Shown here in pieces: positions 1 through 11,177 of a stretch of 56,346 bases of DNA. The stretch is taken from NCBI GenBank assembly GCA_041913505.1, contig JAYSFC010000005.1:1-56346 (forward strand), in the 5' to 3' direction. The DNA comes from JAYSFC01 sp041913505 (GTDB taxonomy: Bacteria; Pseudomonadota; Gammaproteobacteria; Burkholderiales; Burkholderiaceae_C). Every line of letters starts with the position of its first letter. The first letter of the stretch is position 1. Below the pieces are notes generated by a model. The model was not told the origin of the DNA. It worked only from the letters and a program-made list of their open reading frames with translations, and did no database searches. The translations under genes and the position numbers were made by a program.

Positions 1-1088
<1,088 letters not shown>

Positions 1089-1132
1089 TCCTGGCGCCAC
1101 GCCTCCCGGGCCTTGGCCCGGGGGATGAAATC

Positions 1133-1174
1133 ACAAAGGCCGATCGCCTGAGAAGGGCGATCGGCCTTTGTTTT
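1133..1174 (+). terminator. Rho-independent terminator after monomeric IDH
   Basis: A 16-bp perfect stem (1133-1148 with 1156-1171) encloses a 7-base loop, followed by a short T-rich run. It lies 45 bases after the stop codon of the monomeric isocitrate dehydrogenase. It could also stop transcription coming from the opposite side, because the DUF192 gene ends on the other strand at 1202. Confidence 0.85.
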
Positions 1175-1201
1175 GTGCCGGGCAACGAAGGGGTGGAAGA
1201 A

Positions 1202-1675
1202 CTACTTGCCTGCGAAAGGCGCGCCGCCGAGCTTGGTGCCGGCCTTGAGCCCGCGCTTGGCGAACCAGCCCTGGTTCATCTCCAGCACATAACGCACGGG
1301 CTTGGCGGAGCAGTGCGAATCCTCGGTCTGGGGCTTCATATCGGCGAGGTTCACGATCGTGCCGTCGTCAGCGACGAAGGCCGCCGTGAGCGGCAGCAGC
1401 GTGTTCTTCATCCAGAAGCACTGCGTGGCGGGCTGCTCGAACACGAACAGCATGCCTTCCTGTGCGGGCATCTCCTTGCGGAACATCAGGCCTGTCTGGC
1501 GCTCCTGCGGCGATAGGGCCACCTGTGCATCAATGCGGTACATGCCCGCGGTGAGTTCCACGCGCTGCAGGCCCATTTGCGGTCCGGACTGCGCCAATGC
1601 GCCGCCGCACAGCAGGGCCAGGGTCAAAGCCAGCGCGCCGCGCAGACGCATACGGGAAAAGGCAAACGTGTTCAT
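1202..1675 (-). CDS. DUF192 (COG1430) family exported protein
   Basis: A 157-residue protein with an N-terminal hydrophobic signal segment (residues about 9-28, ending GGALAQ) and a DUF192 domain with the hallmarks ERQTGLMFRKEMP, GMLFVFEQP, FWMKNTLLPLTAAFV and VNLADMKPQTEDSH. The family's biochemical function is unknown; small periplasmic beta-barrel members are common in proteobacteria. An in-frame ATG 54 bases further upstream exists, but the start at 1675 begins right before the signal peptide. The gene lies on the minus strand just downstream of a terminator that separates it from the next minus-strand gene, so it probably has its own promoter. Confidence 0.85.
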   Translation of the reverse strand: MNTFAFSRMRLRGALALTLALLCGGALAQSGPQMGLQRVELTAGMYRIDAQVALSPQERQTGLMFRKEMPAQEGMLFVFEQPATQCFWMKNTLLPLTAAFVADDGTIVNLADMKPQTEDSHCSAKPVRYVLEMNQGWFAKRGLKAGTKLGGAPFAGK

Positions 1676-1712
1676 GGGCAATAAAGAGTGCAGTGGGCTA
1701 GGCCGGGCAATA

Positions 1713-1749
1713 AAAAGCCCGCAAAACAACGCGTATTTTGCGGGCTTTT
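1713..1749 (-). terminator. Terminator of the small Ala/Pro/Lys-rich gene
   Basis: A perfect 14-bp stem (1713-1726 with 1736-1749) with a 9-base loop is bounded by A-runs on the left and T-runs on the right, so it can work in both directions. It is 37 bases beyond the stop of the minus-strand small exported protein. Confidence 0.85.
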
Positions 1750-1786
1750 GGACGGTGTCCCACCAGGGGGCACCGGGGAAGGCTTA

Positions 1787-2005
1787 TTAAGCAGCCGACT
1801 TCTTGGCGTGCTTCTTGGCGCGCTTCTTGTGGCCTGCCTTGGAAGCTGCAGCCTTGGGAGCCTTGGCTTCAGGAGCGGGCGCAGCGGCAGCGGGGGCTGC
1901 GGTCACTGCGGGGGCAGCCGGTGCGGCGGGCGTTGCAGGTGCCTGTGCGTATGCGCCAGCAGCAGCGAACAGACCAGCCATCAGGACAGCGAGGAGTTTT
2001 TTCAT
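1787..2005 (-). CDS. Small exported Ala/Pro/Lys-rich protein
   Basis: A 72-residue protein of unknown function. Residues 1-20 are a clear signal peptide (MKKLLAVLMAGLFAAAGAYA), followed by a low-complexity Ala/Pro linker and a strongly basic tail with HKKRAKKHAKK. The ATG at 2005 has an AGGA ribosome site about 10 bases upstream and is preferred over an in-frame TTG at 2014. The composition resembles the basic tails of histone-H1-like proteins, but the signal peptide predicts export, so a DNA-binding role is unlikely. It sits between two isocitrate dehydrogenase genes and is transcribed divergently from icd. The family is not recognised beyond general resemblance to small exported Comamonadaceae proteins. 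Confidence 0.75.
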   Translation of the reverse strand: MKKLLAVLMAGLFAAAGAYAQAPATPAAPAAPAVTAAPAAAAPAPEAKAPKAAASKAGHKKRAKKHAKKSAA

Positions 2006-2196
2006 ATGTGCCAATTCCTAGACAAGGTTCAGGGTTTGATATGCGGCGCGAACTGCCGCGCTGCAATTCCATAACGGCATGTTCGGACGCGCCGTTGACA
2101 GAAGAGCCCCGCTATTTTGTCGGTAAAATTTCCCTGTTTCAGGGCATTCGTTTCATAAGTTTCATCTCTTTTGCGTTTTCACAGAGGCATACGCGC

Positions 2197-3456
<1,260 letters not shown>

Positions 3457-3490
3457 CACCGACGATCGGCGTCCCATGGCGTCCCACACC

Positions 3491-3526
3491 ACCCCCGACT
3501 TCCACCGCGGAAGCGGGGGTTTTTTG
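3491..3526 (+). terminator. Terminator of icd
   Basis: A GC-rich hairpin with one bulged base (ACCCCCG-A-CTTCC pairing with GGAAGCGGGGGT) is followed by six T residues, 35 bases after the icd stop codon. Confidence 0.85.
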
Positions 3527-3582
3527 TTACGGGCCAGGCTGTCCTGTTCAGGCGGCGAGCCCTTTGCCTAGGTTCCGAATCC

Positions 3583-4482
3583 ATGGACAAGTACCAGGAG
3601 ATGCGCGCATTCGCCGCGGTGGTGGAGGCGGGCAGCTTCGTCAAGGCGGCCGATGTGCTGGGGGTGTCCAAGGCCGCGGCATCGCGCCAGGTGGCGGACC
3701 TCGAGGCGCGGCTCGGCGTGCGGCTGCTGCACCGCACGACGCGCAGGCTTTCACTCACGCAGGAGGGTCAGGTGTTCTTCACGCGCTGCAAGGAGGTGTT
3801 GGGCGCTGTCGAAGAAGCCGAGGCTGAAATCACCCAGCGGTCTGGGCAAGCCGTGGGGCTGCTCAAGATCAATGCCCCGGTCACGTTTGGCATCCAGCAC
3901 CTGGCGGGCCTGTGGGGCGGGTTCCGCGACGCGCACCCGCAGGTGACGCTGGACGTGACGCTCGGGGATCGCGTGGTGGATCTGGTGGAGGAGGGCTATG
4001 ACCTGGCCGTGCGCATCGCGCAACTACCCAGCTCCACGCTCATCAGCCGCCAGCTGTCGTCCACGCGCCTTGTGCTCTGTGCATCGCCCGAATACCTGCG
4101 CCGTGCCGGGACGCCCCGCCACCCCTCGGAGCTGGCGCAGTACGCCGTGCTGGCCTACAGCTATCTCGCGAGCGGGGGTGAATGGCCCTTTGAGGGCCCC
4201 GAGGGGAGCGTGAACGCGCGCATCCATCCTTGCCTGCGCACGAACAACGGCGACACTTGCCTGGCCGCTGCGTTGCAGCACCAGGGGCTGATCCTGCAGC
4301 CCACCTTTCTGGTGGGGCGGGACCTGGAGGCGGGTCGGCTCGTGGAGGTCATGCCCGAATACCGCTCCGTGGAGCTCGGCATCTACGCTGTATACCCCAC
4401 GCGCAAGCATGTGCTGCCCAAGGTGCGGCTGCTGATCGACTTCCTCGTGGAGTCGTTCCGGCAGCCGCGCTGGCCGGCCTGA
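3583..4482 (+). CDS. LysR-family transcriptional regulator
   Basis: A 299-residue LysR-type protein. The winged helix-turn-helix covers residues about 5-65 (FAAVVEAGSFVKAADVLGVS, then KAAASRQVADLEARLGVRLL), followed by a type 2 periplasmic-binding-like effector domain from about residue 90. It resembles the CrgA/AaeR-like subgroup. LysR regulators usually act on a divergent neighbour, but here the upstream gene is icd in the same direction and the downstream oxidoreductase is convergent. The target is therefore unclear; it may be the oxidoreductase or the regulator's own promoter. Confidence 0.9.
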   Translation: MDKYQEMRAFAAVVEAGSFVKAADVLGVSKAAASRQVADLEARLGVRLLHRTTRRLSLTQEGQVFFTRCKEVLGAVEEAEAEITQRSGQAVGLLKINAPVTFGIQHLAGLWGGFRDAHPQVTLDVTLGDRVVDLVEEGYDLAVRIAQLPSSTLISRQLSSTRLVLCASPEYLRRAGTPRHPSELAQYAVLAYSYLASGGEWPFEGPEGSVNARIHPCLRTNNGDTCLAAALQHQGLILQPTFLVGRDLEAGRLVEVMPEYRSVELGIYAVYPTRKHVLPKVRLLIDFLVESFRQPRWPA

Positions 4483-4498
4483 ACGCCAGGCCGTTGCG

Positions 4499-5131
4499 TC
4501 AGGCCTTGCGCAGCCAGGTGGGGGCAATGGCCGTGCCCAGGCCCGCGCCGTAGCCGAGGTAGATGTTCAGCCCCGCGAGCGGCTCGAGGTAGCGCGCATT
4601 CTTGAGGCTGCCCGCGTCGATGGTGTCGAAGCCTATGCTTTGCGCCAGCGTGCGCGCGGTCTGCTTGGCGCGCTCGCTGTCGGAGGCGTAGAACACCGTA
4701 ACCTTGCGGCCATCGCCAAAATCGGAGCCCTGCGCGAGCACCTGCGCGAACACGGTGTTGAAGGCCTTCACGACCTCGGCACCGGGTACGGCCTTGGCGA
4801 TCTCCTCGGCGGCCGAGGTGGTGTGGCCGAGCGTGAGGCCCATGTAGTCGGCCGTGAGCGGGTTGGTGATGTCGATGACCACCTTGCCTCGCAGGTCGCC
4901 CACGCCCTGCAGGGCGCTCACGGCATCGTTGTAGCCGGTGGCGAGCACCACGGCCTCGGCATCGGCCGCCGCACCAGCGGGGGGCACGGCGCGGGCGCCC
5001 GGGTGGGCCGCTGCGACCTGTGCCGCCTTGGCGCCATCGCGGGCGGTAACGCTGACCTGGTGGCCCGCGCGGGTGAGTTGCTGAACGAAGGCGCTACCCA
5101 TGTTGCCGGCGCCAATGACGGTGATCTTCAT
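4499..5131 (-). CDS. NADPH-dependent F420-reductase-like oxidoreductase
   Basis: A 210-residue Rossmann protein of the F420-dependent NADP reductase-like family (COG2085). The dinucleotide-binding motif GAGNMGSA sits at residues about 7-14. DITNPL and VVKAFNTVFAQVL follow, and the C-terminus has LKNARYLEPLAGLNIYLGYG. Betaproteobacteria generally lack F420, so the cofactor is more likely NADP(H) with another substrate, which is not known. The ATG at 5131 has AAGGAG six bases upstream. The gene converges with the LysR regulator, the stops being 16 bases apart. Confidence 0.85.
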   Translation of the reverse strand: MKITVIGAGNMGSAFVQQLTRAGHQVSVTARDGAKAAQVAAAHPGARAVPPAGAAADAEAVVLATGYNDAVSALQGVGDLRGKVVIDITNPLTADYMGLTLGHTTSAAEEIAKAVPGAEVVKAFNTVFAQVLAQGSDFGDGRKVTVFYASDSERAKQTARTLAQSIGFDTIDAGSLKNARYLEPLAGLNIYLGYGAGLGTAIAPTWLRKA

Positions 5132-5257
5132 ACGGTTCTCCTTGAGAGGGCGCCGCCGGAAAGGCAGCGCATGGGAAGAACTGTAGAAGTAACGTCGATC
5201 AAGATAAATTGACCTTTTCAAGAGTTATTGTCTCGAATTTTGAGCCAATTGGGCGAA

Positions 5258-6703
5258 TCAACGTTGTTGGAACGGCAGCGGCACCTCGGCAGGAATGGGA
5301 CATTCATAGGGCCGGCCGCCGCGCCGCTCGTGCAGTTCCGTGCGCGCGGCCGCCAGTCGTTCCTGCGGGCCTGTGAGCAGTGCGATGGCGCTGCCGGCCA
5401 ATATCTTGGCCGCCTGCACCATGCCGATGTGGGCCAGCGAAGACTGCCCCTGCGACACCATCTGCCACGAATGGAAGGGCGTGCCGAACGCATAGCAGGC
5501 CACCCAGGCCTGGGTGGTGGGCGTGATCCAGCTCACATCGGCGACATCGGTGGAGCCGTACAGCAGCTCCTCGCGCGCTGGGTCGTAGGGCTTGACGCCG
5601 TCGAACAGCGCGGGTGCGTTCTTGCCGCGCAGCACCGCACCCAGCGAGCGGCTGGCCTCGGCCACATCGTTCTCGCTCAGCGTGGCGTGGTGCTCGCGTG
5701 CCCAGGCCTGCTCGCGCTCGCCCACGGGCAGGGGCCCCAGGTGTTGCATCTGCGCGTAGAGCACCTCGTTGAGAACATGGTTTTGCAGCAAGTTGGAGCA
5801 GGCCTTGTCGAAGCGGATATCCACTTCGCAGCCCGTCATCAGGGCGGCACCGCGCGCCACGTTCTGCACGCGCTCGTACAGCTCGGCGGCGTCACGGTTG
5901 TGCGCTGCGCGGATCAGGTACAGCACCTCGGCACGCGCCTGCACCACGTTGGGCGACAGGCCGCCGCTGTCGGTCACGGCGTAGTGCACGCGCGCGCTCG
6001 GCGGCATGTGCTCGCGCAGGTAATTCACGCCCACGTTCATGAGCTCCACCGCGTCGAGCGCGCTGCGGCCCAGGTGCGGCGCATTGGCCGCGTGCGCTGC
6101 ACGGCCCTTGAACACGAAGCGCGCCTGGATGTTGGCCAGCGTGGTCTGGTCGAATACGCCCGTGTGGCTCGATGGGTGCCAGGTCAGCGCGGCGTCGAGG
6201 TCGTCGAATGCGCCCGCGCGGGCCATGAAGGTCTTTCCCGAGCCGCCTTCCTCGGCCGGGCAGCCGTAGAAGCGCACGCGGCCCGGCAGGCCATGGGTGC
6301 GCAGGTGCTGGCGCACGGCCAGTGCGGCCAGGTGGGCGGCCGCGCCCAGCAGGTGGTGGCCGCAGCCATGGCCGTTGAGGCCCGGGCTGTCCACCGAGGG
6401 CGTGCATTGCAGCGCGCCGCTTTGCTGGTTCAGGCCCGAGAGTGCGTCGTACTCGCCCAGCAGGCCGACCACGGGGCCGCCTTCGCCATACTCGGCTGTG
6501 AAGGCTGTGGGAATGCCCGCCAGCGGCTGCGTGATGCGAAAACCGGCCTCGGCCAGGCCGTCGGTGTGGAGCTTGGCAGAGGCGTTCTCGGCATAGCGCA
6601 GCTCGGCCAGCGACCAGATCCGGTCGCTCAGGGCGATGATGCGGGGCGCCGTTTCGGCGAAGAAGGGCGCCAGGGCGTCGATGGGATACACGGGCGGCCT
6701 CAC
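5258..6703 (-). CDS. M20D amidohydrolase, AbgB-like (p-aminobenzoyl-glutamate hydrolase type)
   Basis: A 481-residue metallo-amidohydrolase, the same length as E. coli AbgB, which splits p-aminobenzoyl-glutamate from folate breakdown. Metal-site motifs are visible: NGHGCGHHLLGAAAH, CPAEEGGSGK, TWHPSSHT, and a C-terminal TPFHSWQMVSQG. The start is GTG at 6703 and overlaps the stop of the Bug receptor gene by four bases (GTGA), so the two are translationally coupled. Coupling to a solute receptor suggests hydrolysis of an imported amide or acyl-amino acid. The exact substrate cannot be read from sequence, and indole-3-acetyl-amino-acid hydrolase-like activity is an alternative. A partner AbgA-like subunit is not present nearby. 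Confidence 0.88.
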   Translation of the reverse strand: MRPPVYPIDALAPFFAETAPRIIALSDRIWSLAELRYAENASAKLHTDGLAEAGFRITQPLAGIPTAFTAEYGEGGPVVGLLGEYDALSGLNQQSGALQCTPSVDSPGLNGHGCGHHLLGAAAHLAALAVRQHLRTHGLPGRVRFYGCPAEEGGSGKTFMARAGAFDDLDAALTWHPSSHTGVFDQTTLANIQARFVFKGRAAHAANAPHLGRSALDAVELMNVGVNYLREHMPPSARVHYAVTDSGGLSPNVVQARAEVLYLIRAAHNRDAAELYERVQNVARGAALMTGCEVDIRFDKACSNLLQNHVLNEVLYAQMQHLGPLPVGEREQAWAREHHATLSENDVAEASRSLGAVLRGKNAPALFDGVKPYDPAREELLYGSTDVADVSWITPTTQAWVACYAFGTPFHSWQMVSQGQSSLAHIGMVQAAKILAGSAIALLTGPQERLAAARTELHERRGGRPYECPIPAEVPLPFQQR

Positions 6704-7695
6704 TCGGGCTTGATACCGGCTTTTTGCACGATGGCGCGGTTGCGCTGCACCTGGGCTGCGATCAGCGCAGCGAAGTCCTGCGTCTGGCCGTCGACCGTGC
6801 TCACCCCCATTTTTTGCAGGTGGGCCTGGATCTCGGGCAATTGCACGGCCTTGAGGGCGGCCGCGCGCAGCTTGTCGGCGATAGCGGGCGGTGTCTTGGC
6901 CGGCACCACCAGGCCGAACCAGCTGATGCCCAGGTCGTTCAGCTCGGGGTAGCCCAGCTCCTTGAACGTGGGCGTGTTCGGCAGATCGGCCACCCGTTTG
7001 TTGCTGGCGATCACCACGGGCAACAGCTTGCCCGCCTTGATGTGCGGCAGGGCCGAGGGGAGCTGGTCTGGCATGACCTGGACCACGCCGGCCAGCGCGT
7101 CGTTGAGGGCCGGGCCGCTACCGCGGTAGGGCACGTTGGGCAGCTTCACGCCCAGGGTATCGTTGAACGACTCGACCATGAGCTGCCCCAGGCTGCCCAC
7201 GCCGGGCACGGCGGCGCTGTACTGGCCCGGCTTGGCCTTGAGGGCTGCGACGAAGCCCGCAAAATCCTTCACGCCCATGCTGGGATGCACCATGTAGACC
7301 GAGGGCATGCTCACCAGATTGGCCAGCGGCAGCAGCTTGCTGTTGATCGCCCCGGCCTTGGGGTAGAGCGCCGGGTTCACGGTCATGGTGCTCACGGTCG
7401 CCATGCCAATCGTGTAGCCATCGGGCGCAGCCAGGCCCACGGCCTCCGTACCCAGCATGCCGCCCGCGCCGGCGCGGTTGTCCACTACCACGGGCTGGCC
7501 CAGCGTCTTGCGCAGCCCTTCGGCCAGCACGCGCGCCACCAGATCGGTCGAGCCGCCGGCGGCAAAGGGCACGATGAGCTTGACGGGCTTGTTGGGGAAA
7601 TCGCTCTGGGCCAGCGCGGGCAGGGCCGGCAGCGCCAGCAGGCCCAGGGCCAGCAGTGACAGGCGGCGGGGCAGGTAGGGGCGGGTGTGAGACAT
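6700..7695 (-). CDS. Bug-family periplasmic solute-binding receptor (TctC-like)
   Basis: A 331-residue tripartite tricarboxylate transporter receptor of the Bug type, very abundant in Burkholderiales. It has a signal peptide (residues about 9-30, ending ALPALAQS), then FPNKPVKLIVPFAAGGSTDL, the carboxylate-binding start of the mature protein, and the GAGGMLGTEAV loop. No tctA/tctB membrane genes are adjacent, as is usual for orphan Bug receptors. The ATG at 7695 is preferred over an in-frame TTG at 7707. It is the first gene of the two-gene unit with the M20 amidohydrolase, and the divergent LysR gene is the obvious regulator. Confidence 0.93.
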   Translation of the reverse strand: MSHTRPYLPRRLSLLALGLLALPALPALAQSDFPNKPVKLIVPFAAGGSTDLVARVLAEGLRKTLGQPVVVDNRAGAGGMLGTEAVGLAAPDGYTIGMATVSTMTVNPALYPKAGAINSKLLPLANLVSMPSVYMVHPSMGVKDFAGFVAALKAKPGQYSAAVPGVGSLGQLMVESFNDTLGVKLPNVPYRGSGPALNDALAGVVQVMPDQLPSALPHIKAGKLLPVVIASNKRVADLPNTPTFKELGYPELNDLGISWFGLVVPAKTPPAIADKLRAAALKAVQLPEIQAHLQKMGVSTVDGQTQDFAALIAAQVQRNRAIVQKAGIKPE

Positions 7696-7825
7696 CGGAA
7701 TTTCCAAAGGCTAACGGTGGGTCAGATCGAAGGAGCCGGGCTCACAGGCCCGGTATCCGCCGTAATATAGAAACAGCCCGTGGCGGTGACTACACGGTTT
7801 TTTGCTCTAGCCATCGGTTCTGCCA
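7696..7825. promoter_or_regulatory. Divergent promoter region, LysR gene / Bug receptor
   Basis: This is the only space from which both the Bug receptor unit and its LysR regulator can be transcribed. An AT-rich patch around 7761-7772 (TAATATAG) is a plausible -10 element. No clear T-N11-A palindrome could be assigned by eye, so the operator position is not called. Confidence 0.4.
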
Positions 7826-8869
7826 ATGCCTCGACTCCCTTTGCCAAGGTCTTTCCATCCGCAGCCGGCCCATGGCGAGGGCGGCGACACGGGGGCCGAT
7901 ATCTCCAGCCTGGGGCGCGTACTGTTTGCCCGCATGGCCACCCAGGGGCGGCTACGCCAACTGCACCTGCTCGTGGAGCTGGAGGATTGCGGCAGCATCA
8001 TGCGCGCCGCTGAGCGCTTGCATATGAGCCAGTCGGCGGCCACCCAGGCGCTGGCCGAGCTGGAGCGCATCCTGGGCATGCCGCTGCTGGAACGCCATGC
8101 GCGCGGCAGCCGCCTCACGCCCGCCGGCCGCGCGCTGGCGCTGGCCGCGCGCGGCTCGCTGGCGGGCCTGCGTGACGCCGCCGAATCGCTGGCGGCCATT
8201 CGCTTGGGGGCTGTGGCGGCGCTGCGGCTGGGTGCCATCCCGGCGGCGGCCTATGCCCTGCTGTCGCCGCTGCTCGCGCCCTTCTATGGGGCGCACCCCG
8301 ACGTGCACCTGGAGTTGTACGAAGACACGGGCGCCCGCCTGCTGCCCCTGCTTACGGCTGGTAGCCTGGACGCCGTGTTCTGCCGAGCGCCCGACCAATT
8401 GCCCGAGGGCTACGTGTTCGAGCCGCTGCTCGACGACGAGGTGGCCGTGGTGGCCAGCGTGAACCACGCCCTGGCGGGTGCCAGCCACATACCGCTGCAG
8501 GCCCTGGCCGGCATGCGCTGGGTGCTGCCGGCCATGAATATCCAGCTGCGCGGCCTTTTCGAGGCGCTGGTGCTGTCCGCCTTTCCCGATACGCAGTGGT
8601 TCCCTGTTACCACCATGTCGCTGCCCGTGCTTGAGGGCCTGCTGCAGCAGCCCCAGGCCGTGGCACTGCTGCCGCGCAGCATCGTCGTGGGCCTGCAGAC
8701 CAGCGGCCGCGTGTGCCGTCTGGAAGTGGATGTGCATGCGCGCATGGCGCCCCTGGGCGTGGCATACCGGCGGGGGCAGGTTTCGGTGCTGCTGGATGGG
8801 CTGCTGGGGCCTGCTCGCAGGGAGGCTGCGCGACTGTCGGCGGATGGGGTGAGGATTGAGGTCAGTTGA
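7826..8869 (+). CDS. LysR-family regulator, divergent to the Bug/amidohydrolase unit
   Basis: A LysR-type regulator of up to 347 residues. The helix-turn-helix is at residues about 44-100 (LRQLHLLVELEDCGSIMRAA, HMSQSAATQALAELE) and the effector domain follows. The start is uncertain. The ATG at 7826 leaves an unusual 36-residue leader before the DNA-binding domain, while an ATG at 7934 would give the normal spacing; neither has a clear ribosome site. It faces away from the Bug receptor gene across 130 bases, the classical arrangement for control of that unit. Its 3' end overlaps the converging gene by eight bases. Confidence 0.88.
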   Translation: MPRLPLPRSFHPQPAHGEGGDTGADISSLGRVLFARMATQGRLRQLHLLVELEDCGSIMRAAERLHMSQSAATQALAELERILGMPLLERHARGSRLTPAGRALALAARGSLAGLRDAAESLAAIRLGAVAALRLGAIPAAAYALLSPLLAPFYGAHPDVHLELYEDTGARLLPLLTAGSLDAVFCRAPDQLPEGYVFEPLLDDEVAVVASVNHALAGASHIPLQALAGMRWVLPAMNIQLRGLFEALVLSAFPDTQWFPVTTMSLPVLEGLLQQPQAVALLPRSIVVGLQTSGRVCRLEVDVHARMAPLGVAYRRGQVSVLLDGLLGPARREAARLSADGVRIEVS

Positions 8870-9452
8870 TTGCCGTGGAATAGGGGGCACCACCAGTTGT
8901 GATAAGTGCTGCCCGAACCTGCGCTATGCGTTGCTCAGCTTCCTCGGTGGTTAGAGCTTGCTGTTCCTCTAACCATCTGAATTTGCCGATTTCCTTGTCT
9001 AGCCCGTTTTCTAAATTGATGTCACCGTACCAAGCCAAGAGTTGAGCCCTTCTTCGCGAACGAATTTCATCGATGACTCGATCATGATTGTTCGGGTCTT
9101 GTATTACCCAGACGCTGCCGCGATCAGTGGAGAAGACGGAGTACGTGACCTTGGTGAAGTGAGCCCAAAGAAGACAACCCACACCCAGCAGAAGCCAAAA
9201 TCCAGCGCCGATCAACGGCCTGTCGGTGAAAAAAGCCAAGGCAATCTGTATGGCTCCCACGGCACACCAAATATAGCCAACGTTTCGTAGCCAGAAATTT
9301 TGATCGATTCGTGTGGAAGACTTGAGAGGAAAATCTGCGTAGGGAATGTCGATGTCACCTGCTCCAGATTTGTCGCGATAGGCAAAATTGAGCCTATCGG
9401 TTTCGAAGGTGAACGTATGGCGGTTTGAGAGCTTCCGTTGTTCGATCTTCAT
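8862..9452 (-). CDS. Hypothetical membrane protein, two predicted TM segments
   Basis: A 196-residue protein of unrecognised family. After a soluble, beta-rich N-terminus (residues 1-50) come two hydrophobic segments at about 55-73 and 79-97 (YIWCAVGAIQIALAFF, IGAGFWLLLGVGCLLW), then a charged cytoplasmic-type tail with many Arg/Glu residues. The ATG at 9452 has GGAG nine bases upstream. The base composition is clearly less GC-rich than the flanking genes, which suggests later acquisition. It overlaps the 3' end of the converging LysR gene by eight bases. Confidence 0.7.
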   Translation of the reverse strand: MKIEQRKLSNRHTFTFETDRLNFAYRDKSGAGDIDIPYADFPLKSSTRIDQNFWLRNVGYIWCAVGAIQIALAFFTDRPLIGAGFWLLLGVGCLLWAHFTKVTYSVFSTDRGSVWVIQDPNNHDRVIDEIRSRRRAQLLAWYGDINLENGLDKEIGKFRWLEEQQALTTEEAEQRIAQVRAALITTGGAPYSTAIN

Positions 9453-9724
9453 AGGCGATGACTCCTAATGGCGAGAATGCGAAAGCGATGCCCAACGTAA
9501 CGTACGCTGCACCAACTCGCTGGCCCTCTCTGATGTTTGCGGCCTAATGCGAGCCTGCCGAAAGCACTATAGCTTTAGCCAAAAGCTTCCTGAATGACAA
9601 CTATGGAGCGATGTCCCGGATGGATGTTCTGAGTCGGCAGAACCCATTTTACCCGGTCAACCCAAGCCAGAAGCCGTCTCATACTGTGGGCGCGTAGACT
9701 GCAACGCCCTGGAGTTTCCGCCGC

Positions 9725-10408
9725 ATGACCGCCCCCCAAAACCCTTTCAACGACCCCAATGCCGTGGCCACCTACGCACAAGGCCCCGCACGCAATGTGC
9801 CTGGCTGGGCCGATATGGTGCGCATGGCCGGCCTGCTGCTGGCCGAGCGGATGCCTGACGACGGCCGCGTGCTGGTCGTTGGCGCAGGTGGCGGGCTGGA
9901 GATCCAGCGCTTTGCCGCGTCGCACGTAGGCTGGCGTTTCGTGGGGGTCGATCCTGCGGGCGAGATGCTGAAGCTGGCCCGGGCCACGCTGGGCCCTGTT
10001 GCGGCGCGCGTGGAGTGGCACGAGGGCTATGTGGATACCGCGCCTGCCGGTCCGTTCAATGCAGCCACTTGCCTGCTGACCATGCATTTCATTGCGCACG
10101 AGGTGCGGCGGCCCACGCTGGAGGCGATACGGCGGCGGCTGCGCCCTGGGGCGCCGTTTGTGGCTGCACACCTGAGCTTTGCGCAGGCGCCGGGTGAGCG
10201 CGAGCGGTGGCTGGGCCGGTACGCGGCCTTTGTGGCCTCGTCGGGTGTGGAGCCGGCCAAGGCGCGTGCGGCCGCCGAGGCCATAGGCGAGCGGTTGCCC
10301 GTGCTCTCACCCGCGCAGGACGAGGCGATGCTGCGCGAGGCAGGCTTTGCCGGTGTGGAACTGTTCTACGCGGGGTTCGCGTTCCGGGGCTGGGTGGGCT
10401 ACGCCTGA
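9725..10408 (+). CDS. Class I SAM-dependent methyltransferase
   Basis: A 227-residue Rossmann methyltransferase. Motif I is VLVVGAGGGLEIQRFA (residues about 49-64), motif II ends FVGVDPAGEMLKLAR, and the post-motif region reads FNAATCLLTMHFI. The small-molecule or protein substrate is unknown. The upstream 270 bases to the previous gene hold no recognised feature and are relatively AT-rich. No operon partner exists, since the next gene is on the opposite strand. Confidence 0.85.
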   Translation: MTAPQNPFNDPNAVATYAQGPARNVPGWADMVRMAGLLLAERMPDDGRVLVVGAGGGLEIQRFAASHVGWRFVGVDPAGEMLKLARATLGPVAARVEWHEGYVDTAPAGPFNAATCLLTMHFIAHEVRRPTLEAIRRRLRPGAPFVAAHLSFAQAPGERERWLGRYAAFVASSGVEPAKARAAAEAIGERLPVLSPAQDEAMLREAGFAGVELFYAGFAFRGWVGYA

Positions 10409-10480
10409 GTGTGCCGCAGCGGGCGGCTCAGCCCGGCCCGTGGCCCGGCATGGCTTCGCGGACTTCGTGCATGCCCGTGG

Positions 10481-11107
10481 CTAGGTGCGGGCCGGGGCGG
10501 GCAGGGCGGTGCGCGCGTGCAGCGCCACCGCCCAGCGCGCGAAGCGCGGTAGCAGGCCTGCAGCCTCCGGGGTGTCGCGCACGTTGGCGCGGTCCACCGT
10601 TGGGGCCAGGCGCGGGCCCAGCACATCGATGTAGCCACGCATCACCTCGGCACTGAACTCGGGGTGGAACTGCACGCCCCACGCACAGCGGCCCACGCGG
10701 AAGGCCTGGTGCGGCTCGTGCGCGTTGCCGGCCAGCGCCGTCGCACCTGGCGGCAGCTGCAGCACCGACTGTTCATGCACCACCTGGGCCGCGAAGTGCG
10801 TGGGTAAGGCGCCAAGCAGGGCGTCGCCCCGCGCGGCGTCGGCGCACTCCACCGTCACGGTGCCGATCTCGATGCCCTGCGGGTGGCGGCCTACCGTGCC
10901 GCCCAGGGCATGGGCCAGCAGCTGGTGGCCGTAGCAGATACCCAGCAAGGGCACTTCTTCCTCCACCAGCTGTGCGAGCCAGGCGGCCGTGCGCTCGCTC
11001 CAGTCGGCGCGATCGGTCACCATGGCCGGCGAGCCCGTGACCACCACGCCCGCGATCTGCGCGGGCGCGGGCCAGTTGGCGCCCTGGCGCGGGTCGATGG
11101 TGCGCAC
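10481..11107 (-). pseudogene. Class I glutamine amidotransferase, 5'-truncated (possibly still translated from GTG)
   Basis: A GMP-synthase-like glutamine amidotransferase domain with the catalytic Cys in GICYGHQLLAHALGG and the His-Glu pair in GVQFHPEFSAEVM. AGVVVTGSPAMVTDRADWSE precedes the Cys. Family members normally begin with about 35 further residues (first beta strand and helix) before the DPRQG region. Here the in-frame sequence upstream is unrelated (HFYERGG, RSPPTSAIHV), and the only in-frame ATG nearby, at 11203, lies inside the terminator hairpin of trpB. No other frame restores the missing part. The gene is therefore likely a 5' deletion remnant, or starts at a GTG at 11107. Coordinates give that minimal reading. 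Confidence 0.6.
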
Positions 11108-11177
11108 CTGCGGTACGTGGATGGCAGAAGTGGGCGGGCTGCGAATGCCGCATGCAGGGACTATGCCACCCCGCTCG

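Noticed and set aside
4476..4492. GGCCTG/CAGGCC hairpin between the LysR and oxidoreductase stops
   Set aside because: The stem is short with no T-run, and such pairs arise often at this GC content; not called as a terminator.
5228..6952. Plus-strand open frame of 574 codons opposite the M20 amidohydrolase
   Set aside because: It is an antisense shadow; the minus strand encodes a full M20D protein with metal-site motifs.
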